A DNA stretch of 64,000 bases from Ptiloglossa arizonensis. Lineage: Eukaryota > Arthropoda > Insecta > Hymenoptera > Colletidae. Shown in pieces: positions 14,618 to 29,954 of this stretch. The position numbers and the translations under genes are program-made. The stretch lies in the NCBI RefSeq assembly GCF_051014685.1, contig NW_027479666.1, positions 17,727-81,726 of the forward strand. Direction: 5' to 3'. How positions within the stretch are numbered: the stretch's first letter is position 1; each line of letters opens with the position of its first letter. The notes under the pieces are model-generated. The model was not told the origin of the DNA and made no database searches. It saw only the letters and a list, made by a program, of their open reading frames with translations.

Positions 14618-15499
14618 ACGTAATACGTATAACGTATAACGTATAACGTATAACGTATAACGTATAACGTATAACGTATAACGTATAACGTATAACGTAA
14701 AACGTGTAACGTATAACGTAATACGTATAACGTATAACGTATAACGTACAACGTATAACGTATAACGTATAACGTATAACGTATAACGTATAGCGTATAA
14801 CGTATATAGTATAGCATATAACGTATAACGTATAACGTATAACGTATAACGTATAACGTACAACGTATAATGTATAACGTATAACGTACAACGTATAATG
14901 TACAACGTATAACGTACAACGTATAACGTACAACGTATAACGTATAACGTATGACGTATAACGTATAAAGTATAACGTATAACGTATAACGTATAACGTA
15001 TAACGTATAACGTATAACGTATAACGTATAACGTATAACGTATAACGTATAACGTATAACGTATTACGTATAACGTATAACGTATAACGTATAACGTATA
15101 ACGTATAACGTATAACGTATAACGTATAACGTATAACGTATAACGTATAACGTATAACGTATAACGTATAACGTATAACGTGTAACGTAAAACGTGTAAC
15201 GTATAACGTAATACGTATAACGTATAACGTATAACGTATAACGTATAACGTATAACGTATAACGTATAACGTATAACGTATAACGTATAACGTATAACGT
15301 ATAACGTATAACGTATAACGTATAACGTATAACGTATAACGTATAACGTATAACCTATAACGTAATACGTATAACGTATAACGTATAACGTATAACGCAT
15401 AACGTATAACGTATAACGTATAACGTATAACGTATACCGTATAACGTGTAACGTGTAACGTATACCGTATAACGTATAACGTATAACGTATAACGTATA

Positions 15500-15541
15500 A
15501 CATATAATGTATAACGCATATCCTAGAACTTATGCTGAATA
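15500..15541 (+). repeat. CTAG island 3, haplotype A
   Basis: This island has the same six heptamers as island 1 and the same leader at -63 (15437). It is followed by 16 or so plain heptamers and then GTGTATA-ACGTATT. The next island is 2044 bp on. Confidence 0.97.
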
Positions 15542-17543
15542 ACGTATAACGTATAACGTATAACGTATAACGTATAACGTATAACGTATAACGTATAACG
15601 TATAACGTATAACGTATAACGTATAACGTATAACGTATAACGTATAACGTATAGTGTATAACGTATTACGTATAACGTATAACGTATAACGTATAACGTA
15701 TAACGTGTAACATATAACGTATAACGTATAACGTATAACGTATAACGTATAACGTATAACGTATAACGTATAACGTATAACGTATAACGTATAACGTATA
15801 ACGTGTGACGTGTAACGTGTAACGTATAACGTGTAACGTATAACGTATTACGTATAACGTATAACGTATAACGTATAACGTACAACGAGTTACGTATAAC
15901 GTATAACGTATAACGTATAACGTATAACGTATAACGTACAACGTATAACGTACAAAGTATAACGTATAACGTATAACGTATAACGTATAACGTATAACGT
16001 ATAACGTATAACGTATAACGTATAACGTATAACGTATAACGTGTAACGTATAACGTATAACATATAACGTATAACGTATAACGTATAACGTATAACGTAT
16101 AACGTATAACGTATAACGTATTACGTATAAAGTATAACGTATAACGTATAACGTATAACGTATAACGTATAAAGTATAACGTATAACGTATAACGTATAA
16201 CGTATAACGTATAACGTATAACGTATAACGTAGAACGTATAACGTATAACGTATAACGTATAACGTATAACCTATAACGTATAACGTATAACGTATAACG
16301 TATAACGTATAACGTATAACGTATAACGTATAACGTATAAAGTATAACGTATAACGTATAACGTATAACGTATAACGTATAACGTATAACGTATAACGTA
16401 GAACGTATAACGTATAACGTATAACGTATAACGTATAACGTAATACGTATAACGTATAACGTATAACGTATAACGGATAACGTATAACGTATACCGTGTA
16501 ACGTATAACGTATAACGTATAACGTATAACGTATAACGTATAACGTATAACGTATAACGTATAACGTATAACGTATAACGTATAACGTATAACGTATAAC
16601 GTATAACGTATAACGTATAACGTATAACGTATAACGTATAACGTATAACGTATAACGTATAACGTATAACGTATAACGTATAACGTATAACGTATAACGT
16701 ATAACGTATAACGTATAACGTATAACGTATAACGTATAACGTATAACGTATAACGTATAACGTATTACGTATAACGTATAACGTATAACGTATAACGTAT
16801 AACGTATAACGTATAACGTATAGCGTATAACGTATGTCGTATAGCATATAACGTATAACGTATAACGTTTAACGTACAACGTATAACGTATAACGTATAC
16901 CGTTTAACGTATATCGTATAACGTATAACGTATAACGTATAACGTATAACGTATAACGTATAACGTATAACGTATAACGTATAACGTATAACGTATAACG
17001 TATAACGTATAACGTATAACGTATAACGTATAACGTATAACGTATAACGTATAACGTATAACGTATAACGTATAACGTATAACGTATAACGTATAACGTA
17101 TAACGTATAACGTATAACGTATAACGTATAACGTATAACGTAATACGTATAACGTATAACGTATAACGTATAACGTATAACGTATAACGTATAACGTATA
17201 ACGTATAACGTATAACGTAAAACGTGTAACGTATAACGTAATACGTATAACGTATAACGTATAACGTACAACGTATAACGTATAACGTATAACGTATAAC
17301 GTATAACGTATAGCGTATAACGTATATAGTATAGCATATAACGTATAACGTATAACGTATAACGTATAACGTACAACGTATAATGTATAACGTATAACGT
17401 ACAACGTATAACGTACAACGTATAACGTACAACGTATAACGTACAACGTATAACGTATAACGTGTAACGTATAACGTGTAACGTATAACGTATAACGTAT
17501 AACGTATAACGTATAACGTATAACGTATAACGTATAACGTATA

Positions 17544-17585
17544 ACATATAATATATAACGCATATCCTAGAACTTATGCCGTATA
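17544..17585 (+). repeat. CTAG island 4, haplotype B
   Basis: This is the first B island: the second heptamer is ATATATA (A has ATGTATA) and the last is CCGTATA (A has CTGAATA), with the same 20-bp core. It is followed by ACGTATA, GTGTATA, ACGTATT, the usual B tail. A gamma block lies 0.45 kb downstream. The next island is 3563 bp on. Confidence 0.97.
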
Positions 17586-18033
17586 ACGTATAGTGTATAA
17601 CGTATTACGTATAACGTATAACGTATAACGTATAACGTATAACGTGTAACGTATAACGTATAACGTATAACGTATAACGTATAACGTATAACGTATAACG
17701 TATAACGTATAACGTATAACGTATAACGTATAACGTATAACGTATAACGTATAACGTATAACGTATAACGTACAACGTATAACGTACAAAGTATAACGTA
17801 TAACGTATAACGTATAACGTATAACGTATAACGTATAACGTATAACGTATAACGTATAACGTATAACGTATAACGTATAACGTATAACCTATAACGTATA
17901 ACGTATAACGTATAACGTATAACGTATAACGTATAACGTATAACGTATAACGTATAAAGTATAACGTATAACGTATAACGTATAACGTATAACGTATAAC
18001 GCATAACGTATAACGTATTACGTATAACGTATA

Positions 18034-18250
18034 ACGTAGAACGTAGAACGTATGACGTATAACGTATAACGTATAACGTATAACGTAATACGTATAACGT
18101 ATAACGTATAACGTACAACGTATAACGTATAACGTATAACGTAATACGTATAACGTATAACGTACAACGTATAACGTACAACGTATAACGTGCAAAGTAT
18201 AACGTATAACGTATAACGTATAACGTATAACGAATAACGTATAACTTTTA
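18034..18250 (+). repeat. Gamma block 1 (217 bp)
   Basis: This fixed series runs ACGTAGA, ACGTAGA, ACGTATG, later ACGTAAT, ACGTACA, ACGTAAT, ACGTACA twice, ACGTGCA-AAGTATA, ACGAATA, ACGTATA and ACTTTTA. It is 31 heptamers long. All seven copies in the window have exactly this length. It closes copy 1 of the 14.6-kb segment. Confidence 0.88.
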
Positions 18251-19951
18251 ACGTATAACGTATAACGTATTACGTATAACGTATAACGTATAACGTATAA
18301 CGTATAACGTATAACGTATAACGTATAACGTATAACGTATAACCTATAACAAATAACGTATAACGTGTAACGTATAACGTATAACGTATAACGTATAAGG
18401 TATAACGTATAACGTATAACGTATAACGTATAACCTATAACGTATAACGTATAACCTATAACGTAATACGTATAACGTATAACGTATAACGTATAACGCA
18501 TAAAGTATAACGTATAACGTATAACGTATAACGTATAACGTATAACGTATACCGTATAACGTATAACGTGTAACGTATAACGTATAAAGTGTAGCGTATA
18601 ACGTATATCGTATAACGTATAACGTTTAACGTATAACGTATAACGTATAACGTAATACGTATAACGTATAACGTATAACGTATAACGTATAACGCATAAC
18701 GTATAACGTATAACGTATAACGTATAACGTATAACGTATACCGTATAACGTATAACGCGTAACGTATAACGTATAAAGTATAGCGTATAACGTATATCGT
18801 ATAACGTATAACGTTTAACGTATAACTTATAACGTATAACGTATAACGTATACCGTATAACGTATAACGCGTAACGTATAACGTATAAAGTATAGCGTAT
18901 AACGTATATCGTATAACGTATAACGTTTAACGTATAACTTATAACGTATAACGTATAACGTATAACGTATAACGTATAGCGTATAACGTATATCGTATAG
19001 CATATAACGTATAACGTATAACGTTTAGCGTACAACGTACAACGTATAACGTATAACGTATAACGTATAACGTATAACGTATAACGTATAACGTATAACG
19101 TATAACGTATAACGTATAACGTATAACCTATAACAAATAACGTATAACGTATAACGTATAACGTATGACGTATAACGTAGAACGTATAACGTACAAAGTA
19201 TAACGTATAACGTATAACGTATAACGTAAAACGTATAACGTATAACGTATAACGTATAACGTATAACGTATAACGTATAACGTATAACGTATAACGTATA
19301 ACGTATAACGTATAACCTATAACGTATAACGTATGACGTATAACGTATAACGTATAACGTATAACGTATAACGTATAAAGTATAACGTATAACGTATAAC
19401 GTATAACGTATAACGTATAACGTAGAACGTAGAACGTATAACGTATAACGTATAACGTATAACGTATAACGTATAACGTATAACGTATAACGTATAACGT
19501 ATAACGTATAACGTATAACGTATAACGTAGAACGTATAACGTATAACGTATAACGTATAACCTATAACGTAGAACGTATAACGTATAACGTATAACGTAT
19601 AACGTATAACGTATAACGTATTACGTATAACGTATAACGTATAACGTATAACGTATAACGTATAACGTATAACGTATAACGTATAACGTATAACGTATAA
19701 CGTATAACGTATAACGTATAACGTATAACGTATAACGTATAACGTATAACGTATAACGTATAACGTATAACGTATAACGTATAACGTATAACGTATAACG
19801 TAATACGTATAACGTATAACGTATAACGTATAACGTATAACGTATAACGTATAACGTATAACGTATAACGTATAACGTATAACGTATAACGTACAACGTA
19901 TAACGTACAACGTATAACGTACAACGTATAACGTACAACGTATAACGTATA

Positions 19952-20483
19952 ACGTGTAACGTATAACGTATAACGTATAACGTATAACGTATAACGTATA
20001 ACGTATAACGTATAACGTATAACGTATAATGTATAACGTATAACGTATAACGTAATACGTATAACGTATAACGTATAACGTATAACGTACAACGTATAAC
20101 GTATAACGTATAACGTATAACGTATAACGTATAACGTATAACGTATAACGTATAACGTAAAACGTATAACGTATATCGTATAACGTATAACGTATAACGT
20201 ATAACGAATAACGTATAACGTATAACGTATAACGTATAAAGTATAACGTATAACGTATAACGTATAACGTATGACGTATAACGTAGAACGTATAACGTAT
20301 AACGTATAACGTATAACGTATAACGTATAACGTATAACGTATAACGTATAACGTATAACGTATAACGTACAACGAGTTACGTATAACGTATAACGTATAA
20401 CGTATAACGTATAACGTATAACGTATAACGTATAACGTGCAACGTATAACGTACAACGTATAACGTATAACGTACAAAGTATA
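19952..20483 (+). repeat. Beta block 3 (copy 2 of block 1)
   Basis: This is block 1 at an offset of 14,651 bp at both ends, with the ACGAATA at 20204. No internal length change was seen. Confidence 0.85.
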
Positions 20484-21106
20484 ACGTATAACGTATAACG
20501 TATAACGTATAACGTATAACGTATAACGTATAACGTATAACGTATAACGTATAACGTATAACGTATAACGTATAACCTATAATGTATAACGTATAACGTA
20601 TAACGTATAACGTATAACGTATAACGTATAACGTATAACGTATAACGTATAACGTATAACGTATAACGTATAACGTATAACGTATAACGTATAACGTATA
20701 ACGTATAATGTATAACGTATAACGTACAACGTATAACGTACAAAGTATAACGTATAACGTATAACGTATAACGTATAACGTATAACGTATAACGTATAAC
20801 GTATAACGTATAACGTATAACGTATAACGTATAACCTATAATGTATAACGTATAACGTATAACGTATAACGTATAACGTATATCGTATAACGTATAACGT
20901 ATAACGTATAACGTATAACGTATAACGTATAACGTATAACGTACAACGTATTATGTATAACGTATAACGTATAACGTATAACCTATAACGTATGACGTAT
21001 AACCTATAACGTAATACGTATAACGTATAACGTATAACGTATAACGTATAAAGTATAGCGTATAACGTATATCGTATAACGTATAACGTTTAACGTATAA
21101 CGTATA

Positions 21107-21148
21107 ACATATAATGTATAACGCATATCCTAGAACTTATGCTGAATA
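21107..21148 (+). repeat. CTAG island 5, haplotype A
   Basis: This is the copy-2 equivalent of island 1, at an offset of 14,651 bp. Like island 1 it lacks the CCGTATA leader and follows ACGTTTA. The next island is 2380 bp on, 28 bp more than in copy 1. Confidence 0.97.
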
Positions 21149-22044
21149 ACGTATAACGTATAACGTATAACGTATAACGTATAACGTATAACGTATAACG
21201 TATAACGTATAACGTATAACGTATAACGTATAACGTATAACGTATAACGTATAACGTATAACGTATAACGTATAACGTATAACGTATAACGTATAACGTA
21301 TAACGTATAACGCATAACGTATAACGTATTACGTATAACGTATAACGTATAACGTATAACGTATATCGTATAACGTATAACGTATAACGTATAACGTATA
21401 ACGTATAACGTATAACGTATAACGTACAACGTATTATGTATAACGTATAACGTATAACGTATAACCTATAACGTATGACGTATAACCTATAACGTAATAC
21501 GCATAACGTATAACGTATAACGTATAACGTATAACGTATAACGTATAAGGTATAACGTATAACGTATAACGTATAACGTATAACGTATAACGTATAACGT
21601 ATAACGTATAACGTATAACGTATAACGTATAACGTATAACGTATAACGTATAACGTATAACGTATAACGTATAACATATAACGTATAACGTATAACGTAT
21701 AACGTAATACGTATAACGTATAACGTATAACGTATAACGTATAACGTATAACGTATAACGTATAACGTATAACGTATAACGTATAACGTATAACGTATAA
21801 CGTACAACGTATAACGTACAACGTATAACGTACAACGTATAACGTACAACGCATAACGTATAACGTATAACGTATAACGTATAACGTATAACGTATAACG
21901 TATAACGTATAACGTATAACGTATAACGTATAACGTATAACGTATAACGTATAACGTATAACGTATAACGTATAACGTATAACGTACAACGTATAACGTA
22001 CAACGTATAACGTACAACGTATAACGTACAACGTATAACGTATA

Positions 22045-22597
22045 ACGTGTAACGTATAACGTATAACGTATAACGTATAACGTATAACGTATAACGTATA
22101 ACGTATAACGTATAACGTATAACGTATAACGTATAACGTATAATGTATAACGTATAACGTATAACGTAATACGTATAACGTATAACGTATAACGTATAAC
22201 GTACAACGTATAACGTATAACGTATAACGTATAACGTATAACGTATAACGTATAACGTATAACGTATAACGTAAAACGTATAACGTATATCGTATAACGT
22301 ATAACGTATAACGTATAACGAATAACGTATAACGTATAACGTATAACGTATAAAGTATAACGTATAACGTATAACGTATAACGTATGACGTATAACGTAG
22401 AACGTATAACGTATAACGTATAACGTATAACGTATAACGTATAACGTATAACGTATAACGTATAACGTATAACGTATAACGTACAACGAGTTACGTATAA
22501 CGTATAACGTATAACGTATAACGTATAACGTATAACGTATAACGTGCAACGTATAACGTACAACGTATAACGTACAACGTATAACGTACAAAGTATA
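22045..22597 (+). repeat. Beta block 4 (copy 2 of block 2)
   Basis: This block matches block 2 at 14,658 bp on the left and 14,679 bp on the right, so three heptamers were gained inside, between ACGTGTA and the ACGAATA at 22318. Confidence 0.85.
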
Positions 22598-23486
22598 ACG
22601 TATAACGTATAACGTATAACGTATAACGTATAACGTATAACGTATAACGTATAACGTATAACGTATAACGTATAACGTATAACCTATAATGTATAACGTA
22701 TAACGTATAACGTATAACGTATAACGTATAACGTATAACGTATAACGTATAACGTATAACGTATAACGTATAACGTATAGCGTATAACGTATATAGTATA
22801 GCATATAACGTATTACGTATAACGTATAACGTATAACGTACAACGTATAATGTATAACGTATAACGTACAACGTATAATGTACAACGTATAACGTACAAC
22901 GTATAACGTACAACGTATAACGTATAACGTATGACGTATAACGTATAAAGTATAACGTATAACGTATAACGTATAACGTATAACGTATAACGTATAACGT
23001 ATAACGTATAACGTATAACGTATAACGTATAACGTATAACGTATTACGTATAACGTATAACGTATAACGTATAACGTATAACGTATAACGTATAACGTAT
23101 AACGTATAACGTATAACGTATAACGTATAACGTATAACGTATAACGTGTAACGTAAAACGTGTAACGTATAACGTAATACGTATAACGTATAACGTATAA
23201 CGTATAACGTATAACGTATAACGTATAACGTATAACGTATAACGTATAACGTATAACGTATAACGTATAACGTATAACGTATAACGTATAACGTATAACG
23301 TATAACGTATAACGTATAACGTATAACGTATAACGTATAACCTATAACGTAATACGTATAACGTATAACGTATAACGTATAACGCATAACGTATAACGTA
23401 TAACGTATAACGTATAACGTATACCGTATAACGTGTAACGTGTAACGTATACCGTATAACGTATAACGTATAACGTATAACGTATA

Positions 23487-23528
23487 ACATATAATGTATA
23501 ACGCATATCCTAGAACTTATGCTGAATA
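23487..23528 (+). repeat. CTAG island 6, haplotype A
   Basis: This is the copy-2 equivalent of island 2, at an offset of 14,679 bp, with the leader at 23424 (-63). The next island is 6426 bp on, 266 bp less than in copy 1. Confidence 0.97.
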
Positions 23529-26500
23529 ACGTATAACGTATAACGTATAACGTATAACGTATAACGTATAACGTATAACGTATAACGTATAACGTATAAC
23601 GTATAACGTATAACGTATAACGTATAACGTATAACGTATAGTGTATAACGTATTACGTATAACGTATAACGTATAACGTATAACGTATAACGTATAACGT
23701 GTAACATATAACGTATAACGTATAACGTATAACGTATAACGTATAACGTATAACGTATAACGTATAACGTATAACGTATAACGTATAACGTATAACGTGT
23801 GACGTATAACGTGTAACGTATAACGTGTAACGTATAACGTATTACGTATAACGTATAACGTATAACGTATAACGTACAACGAGTTACGTATAACGTATAA
23901 CGTATAACGTATAACGTATAACGTATAACGTATAACGTATAACGTGTGACGTATAACGTGTAACGTATAACGTGTAACGTATAACGTATTACGTATAACG
24001 TATAACGTATAACGTATAACGTACAACGAGTTACGTATAACGTATAACGTATAACGTATAACGTATAACGTATAACGTACAACGTATAACGTACAAAGTA
24101 TAACGTATAACGTATAACGTATAACGTATAACGTATAACGTATAACGTATAACGTATAACGTATAACGTATAACGTATAACGTATAACGTATAACATATA
24201 ACGTATAACGTATAACGTATAACGTATAACGTATAACGTATAACGTATAACGTATTACGTATAAAGTATAACGTATAACGTATAACGTATAACGTATAAC
24301 GTATAAAGTATAACGTATAACGTATAACGTATAACGTATAACGTATAACGTATAACGTATAACGTAGAACGTATAACGTATAACGTATAACGTATAACGT
24401 ATAACCTATAACGTATAACGTATAACGTATAACGTATAACGTATAACGTATAACGTATAACGTATAACGTATAAAGTATAACGTATAACGTATAACGTAT
24501 AACGTATAACGTATAACGTAGAACGTATAACGTATAACGTATAACGTATAACGTATAACGTAATACGTATAACGTATAACGTATAACGTATAACGGATAA
24601 CGTATAACGTATACCGTGTAACGTATAACGTATAACGTATAACGTATAACGTATAACGTATAACGTATAACGTATAACGTATAACGTATAACGTATAACG
24701 TATAACGTATAACGTATAACGTATAACGTATAACGTATAACGTATAACGTATAACGTATAACGTATAACGTATAACGTATAACGTATAACGTATAACGTA
24801 TAACGTATAACGTATAACGTATAACGTATAACGTATAACGTATAACGTATAACGTATAACGTATAACGTATAACGTATAACGTATAACGTATAACGTATA
24901 ACGTATAACGTATAGTGTATAACGTATTACGTATAACGTATAACGTATAACGTATAACGTATAACGTATAACGTGTAACATATAACGTATAACGTATAAC
25001 GTATAACGTATAACGTATAACGTATAACGTATAACGTATAACGTATAACGTATAACGTATAACGTATAACGTGTGACGTATAACGTGTAACGTATAACGT
25101 GTAACGTATAACGTATTACGTATAACGTATAACGTATAACGTATAACGTACAACGAGTTACGTATAACGTATAACGTATAACGTATAACGTATAACGTAT
25201 AACGTATAACGTATAACGTGTGACGTATAACGTGTAACGTATAACGTATAACGTATTACGTATAACGTATAACGTATAACGTATAACGTACAACGAGTTA
25301 CGTATAACGTATAACGTATAACGTATAACGTATAACGTATAACGTACAACGTATAACGTACAAAGTATAACGTATAACGTATAACGTATAACGTATAACG
25401 TATAACGTATAACGTATAACGTATAACGTATAACGTATAACGTATAACGTATAACGTATAACATATAACGTATAACGTATAACGTATAACGTATAACGTA
25501 TAACGTATAACGTATAACGTATTACGTATAAAGTATAACGTATAACGTATAACGTATAACGTATAACGTATAAAGTATAACGTATAACGTATAACGTATA
25601 ACGTATAACGTATAACGTATAACGTATAACGTAGAACGTATAACGTATAACGTATAACGTATAACGTATAACCTATAACGTATAACGTATAACGTATAAC
25701 GTATAACGTATAACGTATAACGTATAACGTATAACGTATAAAGTATAACGTATAACGTATAACGTATAACGTATAACGTATAACGTAGAACGTATAACGT
25801 ATAACGTATAACGTATAACGTATAACGTAATACGTATAACGTATAACGTATAACGTATAACGGATAACGTATAACGTATACCGTGTAACGTATAACGTAT
25901 AACGTATAACGTATAACGTATAACGTATAACGTATAACGTATAACGTATAACGTATAACGTATAACGTATAACGTATAACGTATAACGTATAACGTATAA
26001 CGTATAACGTATAACGTATAACGTATAACGTATAACGTATAACGTATAACGTATAACGTATAACGTATAACGTATAACGTATAACGTATAACGTATAACG
26101 TATAACGTATAACGTATAACGTATAACGTATAACGTATAACGTATAACGTATAACGTATTACGTATAACGTATAACGTATAACGTATAACGTATAACGTA
26201 TAACGTATAACGTATAGCGTATAACGTATGTCGTATAGCATATAACGTATAACGTATAACGTTTAACGTACAACGTATAACGTACAACGTATAACGTATA
26301 ACGTATACCGTTTAACGTATATCGTATAACGTATAACGTATAACGTATAACGTATAACGTATAACGTATAACGTATAACGTATAACGTATAACGTATAAC
26401 GTATAACGTATAACGTATAACGTATAACGTATAACGTATAACGTATAACGTATAACGTATAACGTATAACGTATAACGTATAACGTATAACGTATAACGT

Positions 26501-27196
26501 ATAACGTATAACGTATAACGTATAACGTATAACGTATAACGTATAACGTATAACGTATAACGTAATACGTATAACGTATAACGTATAACGTATAACGGAT
26601 AACGTATAACGTATAACGTATAACGTACAACGTATAATGTATAACGTATAACGTACAACGTATAACGTACAACGTATAACGTACAACGTATAACGTACAA
26701 CGTATAACGTATAACGTATAACATATAACGTATAACGTATAACGTATAACGTATAACGTATAACGTATAACGTATAACGTATAACGTATAACGTATAACG
26801 TATAACGTATAACGTATAACGTATAACGTGTAACGTAAAACGTGTAACGTATAACGTAATACGTATAACGTATAACGTATAACGTATAACGTATAACGTA
26901 TAACGTATAACGTATAACGTATAACGTATAACGTATAACGTATAACGTATAGCGTATAACGTATATAGTATAGCATATAACGTATAACGTATAACGTATA
27001 ACGTATAACGTATAACGTACAACGTATAACGTAATACGTATAACGTATAACGTATAACGTACAACGTATAACGTATAACGTATAACGTATAACGTATAAC
27101 GTATAACGTATAACGTATTACGTATAACGTATAACGTATAACGTATAACGTATAACGTATAACGTATAACGTATAACGTATAACGTATAACGTATA

Positions 27197-28848
27197 ACGT
27201 ACAACGTATAACGTACAACGTATAACGTACAACGTATAACGTATAACGTGTAACGTATAACGTGTAACGTATAACGTATAACGTATAACGTATAACGTAC
27301 AACGTATAACGTATAACGTATAACGTATAACGTATAACGTATAACGTATAACGTATAACGTATAACGTATAACGTATAACGTATAACGTATAACGTATAA
27401 CGTATAACGTATAACGTATAACGTGTAACGTATAACGTAAAACGTGTAACGTATAACGTAATACGTATAACGTATAACGTATAACGTACAACGTATAACG
27501 TATAACGTATAACGTATAGCGTATAACGTATATAGTATAGCATATAACGTATAACGTATAACGTATAACGTATAACGTACAACGTATAATGTATAACGTA
27601 TAACGTATAACGTATAACGTATAACGTATAACGTATAACGTATAACGTATAACGTATAACGTAAAACGTGTAACGTATAACGTAATACGTATAACGTATA
27701 ACGTATAACGTACAACGTATAACGTATAACGTATAACGTATAACGTATAACGTATAACGTATAACGTAAAACGTGTAACGTATAACGTAATACGTATAAC
27801 GTATAACGTATAACGTACAACGTATAACGTATAACGTATAACGTATAGCGTATAACGTATATAGTATAGCATATAACGTATAACGTATAACGTATAACGT
27901 ATAGCGTATAACGTATATAGTATAGCATATAACGTATAACGTATAACGTATAACGTATAACGTATAACGTATAACGTATAACGTATAACGTATAACGTAT
28001 AACGTATAACGTATAACGTATAACGTACAACGTATAACGTACAACGTATAACGTACAACGTATAACGTATAACGTGTAACGTATAACGTGTAACGTATAA
28101 CGTATAACGTATAACGTATAACGTACAACGTATAACGTATAACGTATAACGTATAACGTATAACGTATAACGTATAACGTATAACGTATAACGTATAACG
28201 TATAACGTATAACGTATAACGTATAACGTATAACGTATAACGTATAACGTGTAACGTATAACGTAAAACGTGTAACGTATAACGTAATACGTATAACGTA
28301 TAACGTATAACGTACAACGTATAACGTATAACGTATAACGTATAGCGTATAACGTATATAGTATAGCATATAACGTATAACGTATAACGTATAACGTATA
28401 ACGTACAACGTATAATGTATAACGTATAACGTATAACGTATAACGTATAACGTATAACGTATAACGTATAACGTATAACGTATAACGTAAAACGTGTAAC
28501 GTATAACGTAATACGTATAACGTATAACGTATAACGTACAACGTATAACGTATAACGTATAACGTATAACGTATAACGTATAACGTATAACGTAAAACGT
28601 GTAACGTATAACGTAATACGTATAACGTATAACGTATAACGTACAACGTATAACGTATAACGTATAACGTATAACGTATAGCGTATAACGTATATAGTAT
28701 AGCATATAACGTATAACGTATAACGTATAACGTATAGCGTATAACGTATATAGTATAGCATATAACGTATAACGTATAACGTATAACGTATAACGTATAA
28801 CGTATAACGTATAATGTATAACGTATAACGTACAACGTATAATGTACA
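27197..28848 (+). repeat. Local 826-bp tandem duplication, second segmental copy
   Basis: This is the counterpart of 12532-14183 at an offset of 14,665 bp. Landmarks at 27526 and 28352 (TATATAGTATAG) keep the 826-bp step, and the 56-bp doublets at 27855 and 28688 are also retained. No indel was seen between the two segmental copies across this stretch. Confidence 0.8.
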
Positions 28849-29912
28849 ACGTATAACGTACAACGTATAACGTACAACGTATAACGTATAACGTATAACA
28901 TATAACGTATAACGTATAACGTATAACGTATAACGTATAACGTATAACGTAAAACGTGTAACGTATAACGTAATACGTATAACGTATAACGTATAACGTA
29001 CAACGTATAACGTATAACGTATAACGTATAACGTAATACGTATAACGTATAACGTATAACGTATAACGTATAACGTATAACGTATAACGTATAACGTATA
29101 ACGTATAACGTAAAACGTGTAACGTATAACGTAATACGTATAACGTATAACGTATAACGTACAACGTATAACGTATAACGTATAACGTATAACGTATAAC
29201 GTATAGCGTATAACGTATATAGTATAGCATATAACGTATAACGTATAACGTATAACGTATAACGTATAACGTACAACGTATAATGTATAACGTATAACGT
29301 ACAACGTATAATGTACAACGTATAACGTACAACGTATAACGTACAACGTATAACGTATAACGTATGACGTATAACGTATAAAGTATAACGTATAACGTAT
29401 AACGTATAACGTATAACGTATAACGTATAACGTATAACGTATAACGTATAACGTATAACGTATAACGTATAACGTATTACGTATAACGTATAACGTATAA
29501 CGTATAACGTATAACGTATAACGTATAACGTATAACGTATAACGTATAACGTATAACGTATAACGTATAACGTATAACGTATAACGTATAACGTGTAACG
29601 TAAAACGTGTAACGTATAACGTAATACGTATAACGTATAACGTATAACGTATAACGTATAACGTATAACGTATAACGTATAACGTATAACGTATAACGTA
29701 TAACGTATAACGTATAACGTATAACGTATAACGTATAACGTATAACGTATAACGTATAACGTATAACCTATAACGTAATACGTATAACGTATAACGTATA
29801 ACGTATAACGCATAACGTATAACGTATAACGTATAACGTATAACGTATACCGTATAACGTGTAACGTGTAACGTATACCGTATAACGTATAACGTATAAC
29901 GTATAACGTATA

Positions 29913-29954
29913 ACATATAATGTATAACGCATATCCTAGAACTTATGCTGAATA
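29913..29954 (+). repeat. CTAG island 7, haplotype A
   Basis: This is the copy-2 equivalent of island 3, at an offset of 14,413 bp, with the leader at 29850 (-63). The next island is 2030 bp on. Confidence 0.97.

Larger units (their letters stand above)
3698..18341 (+). repeat. 14.6-kb tandem segmental duplication, copy 1
   Basis: This segment runs from an ACCTATA-ACAAATA landmark at 3698 to the base before the same landmark at 18342, giving a period of 14,644 bp (2092 heptamers). The order inside is: ACGTATA-AGGTATA landmark (about 3750), GTTTAGCG landmark (4381), beta block (5301), A island (6456), beta block (7387), A island (8808), local 1288-bp duplication, local 826-bp duplication, A island (15500), B island (17544), gamma block (18034). 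Every one of these is repeated in the same order in the next 14.4 kb. The left breakpoint lies in plain heptamers just before 3698. The right one lies within ten plain heptamers at 18272-18341. Confidence 0.9.

Noticed and set aside
17544..17585. CENP-B box or heat-shock element in the CTAG island
   Set aside because: The core lacks the TTCG and CGGG parts of a CENP-B box. The minus-strand TTCTAGGA only loosely resembles a TTCnnGAA pair, with one mismatch and no third module.
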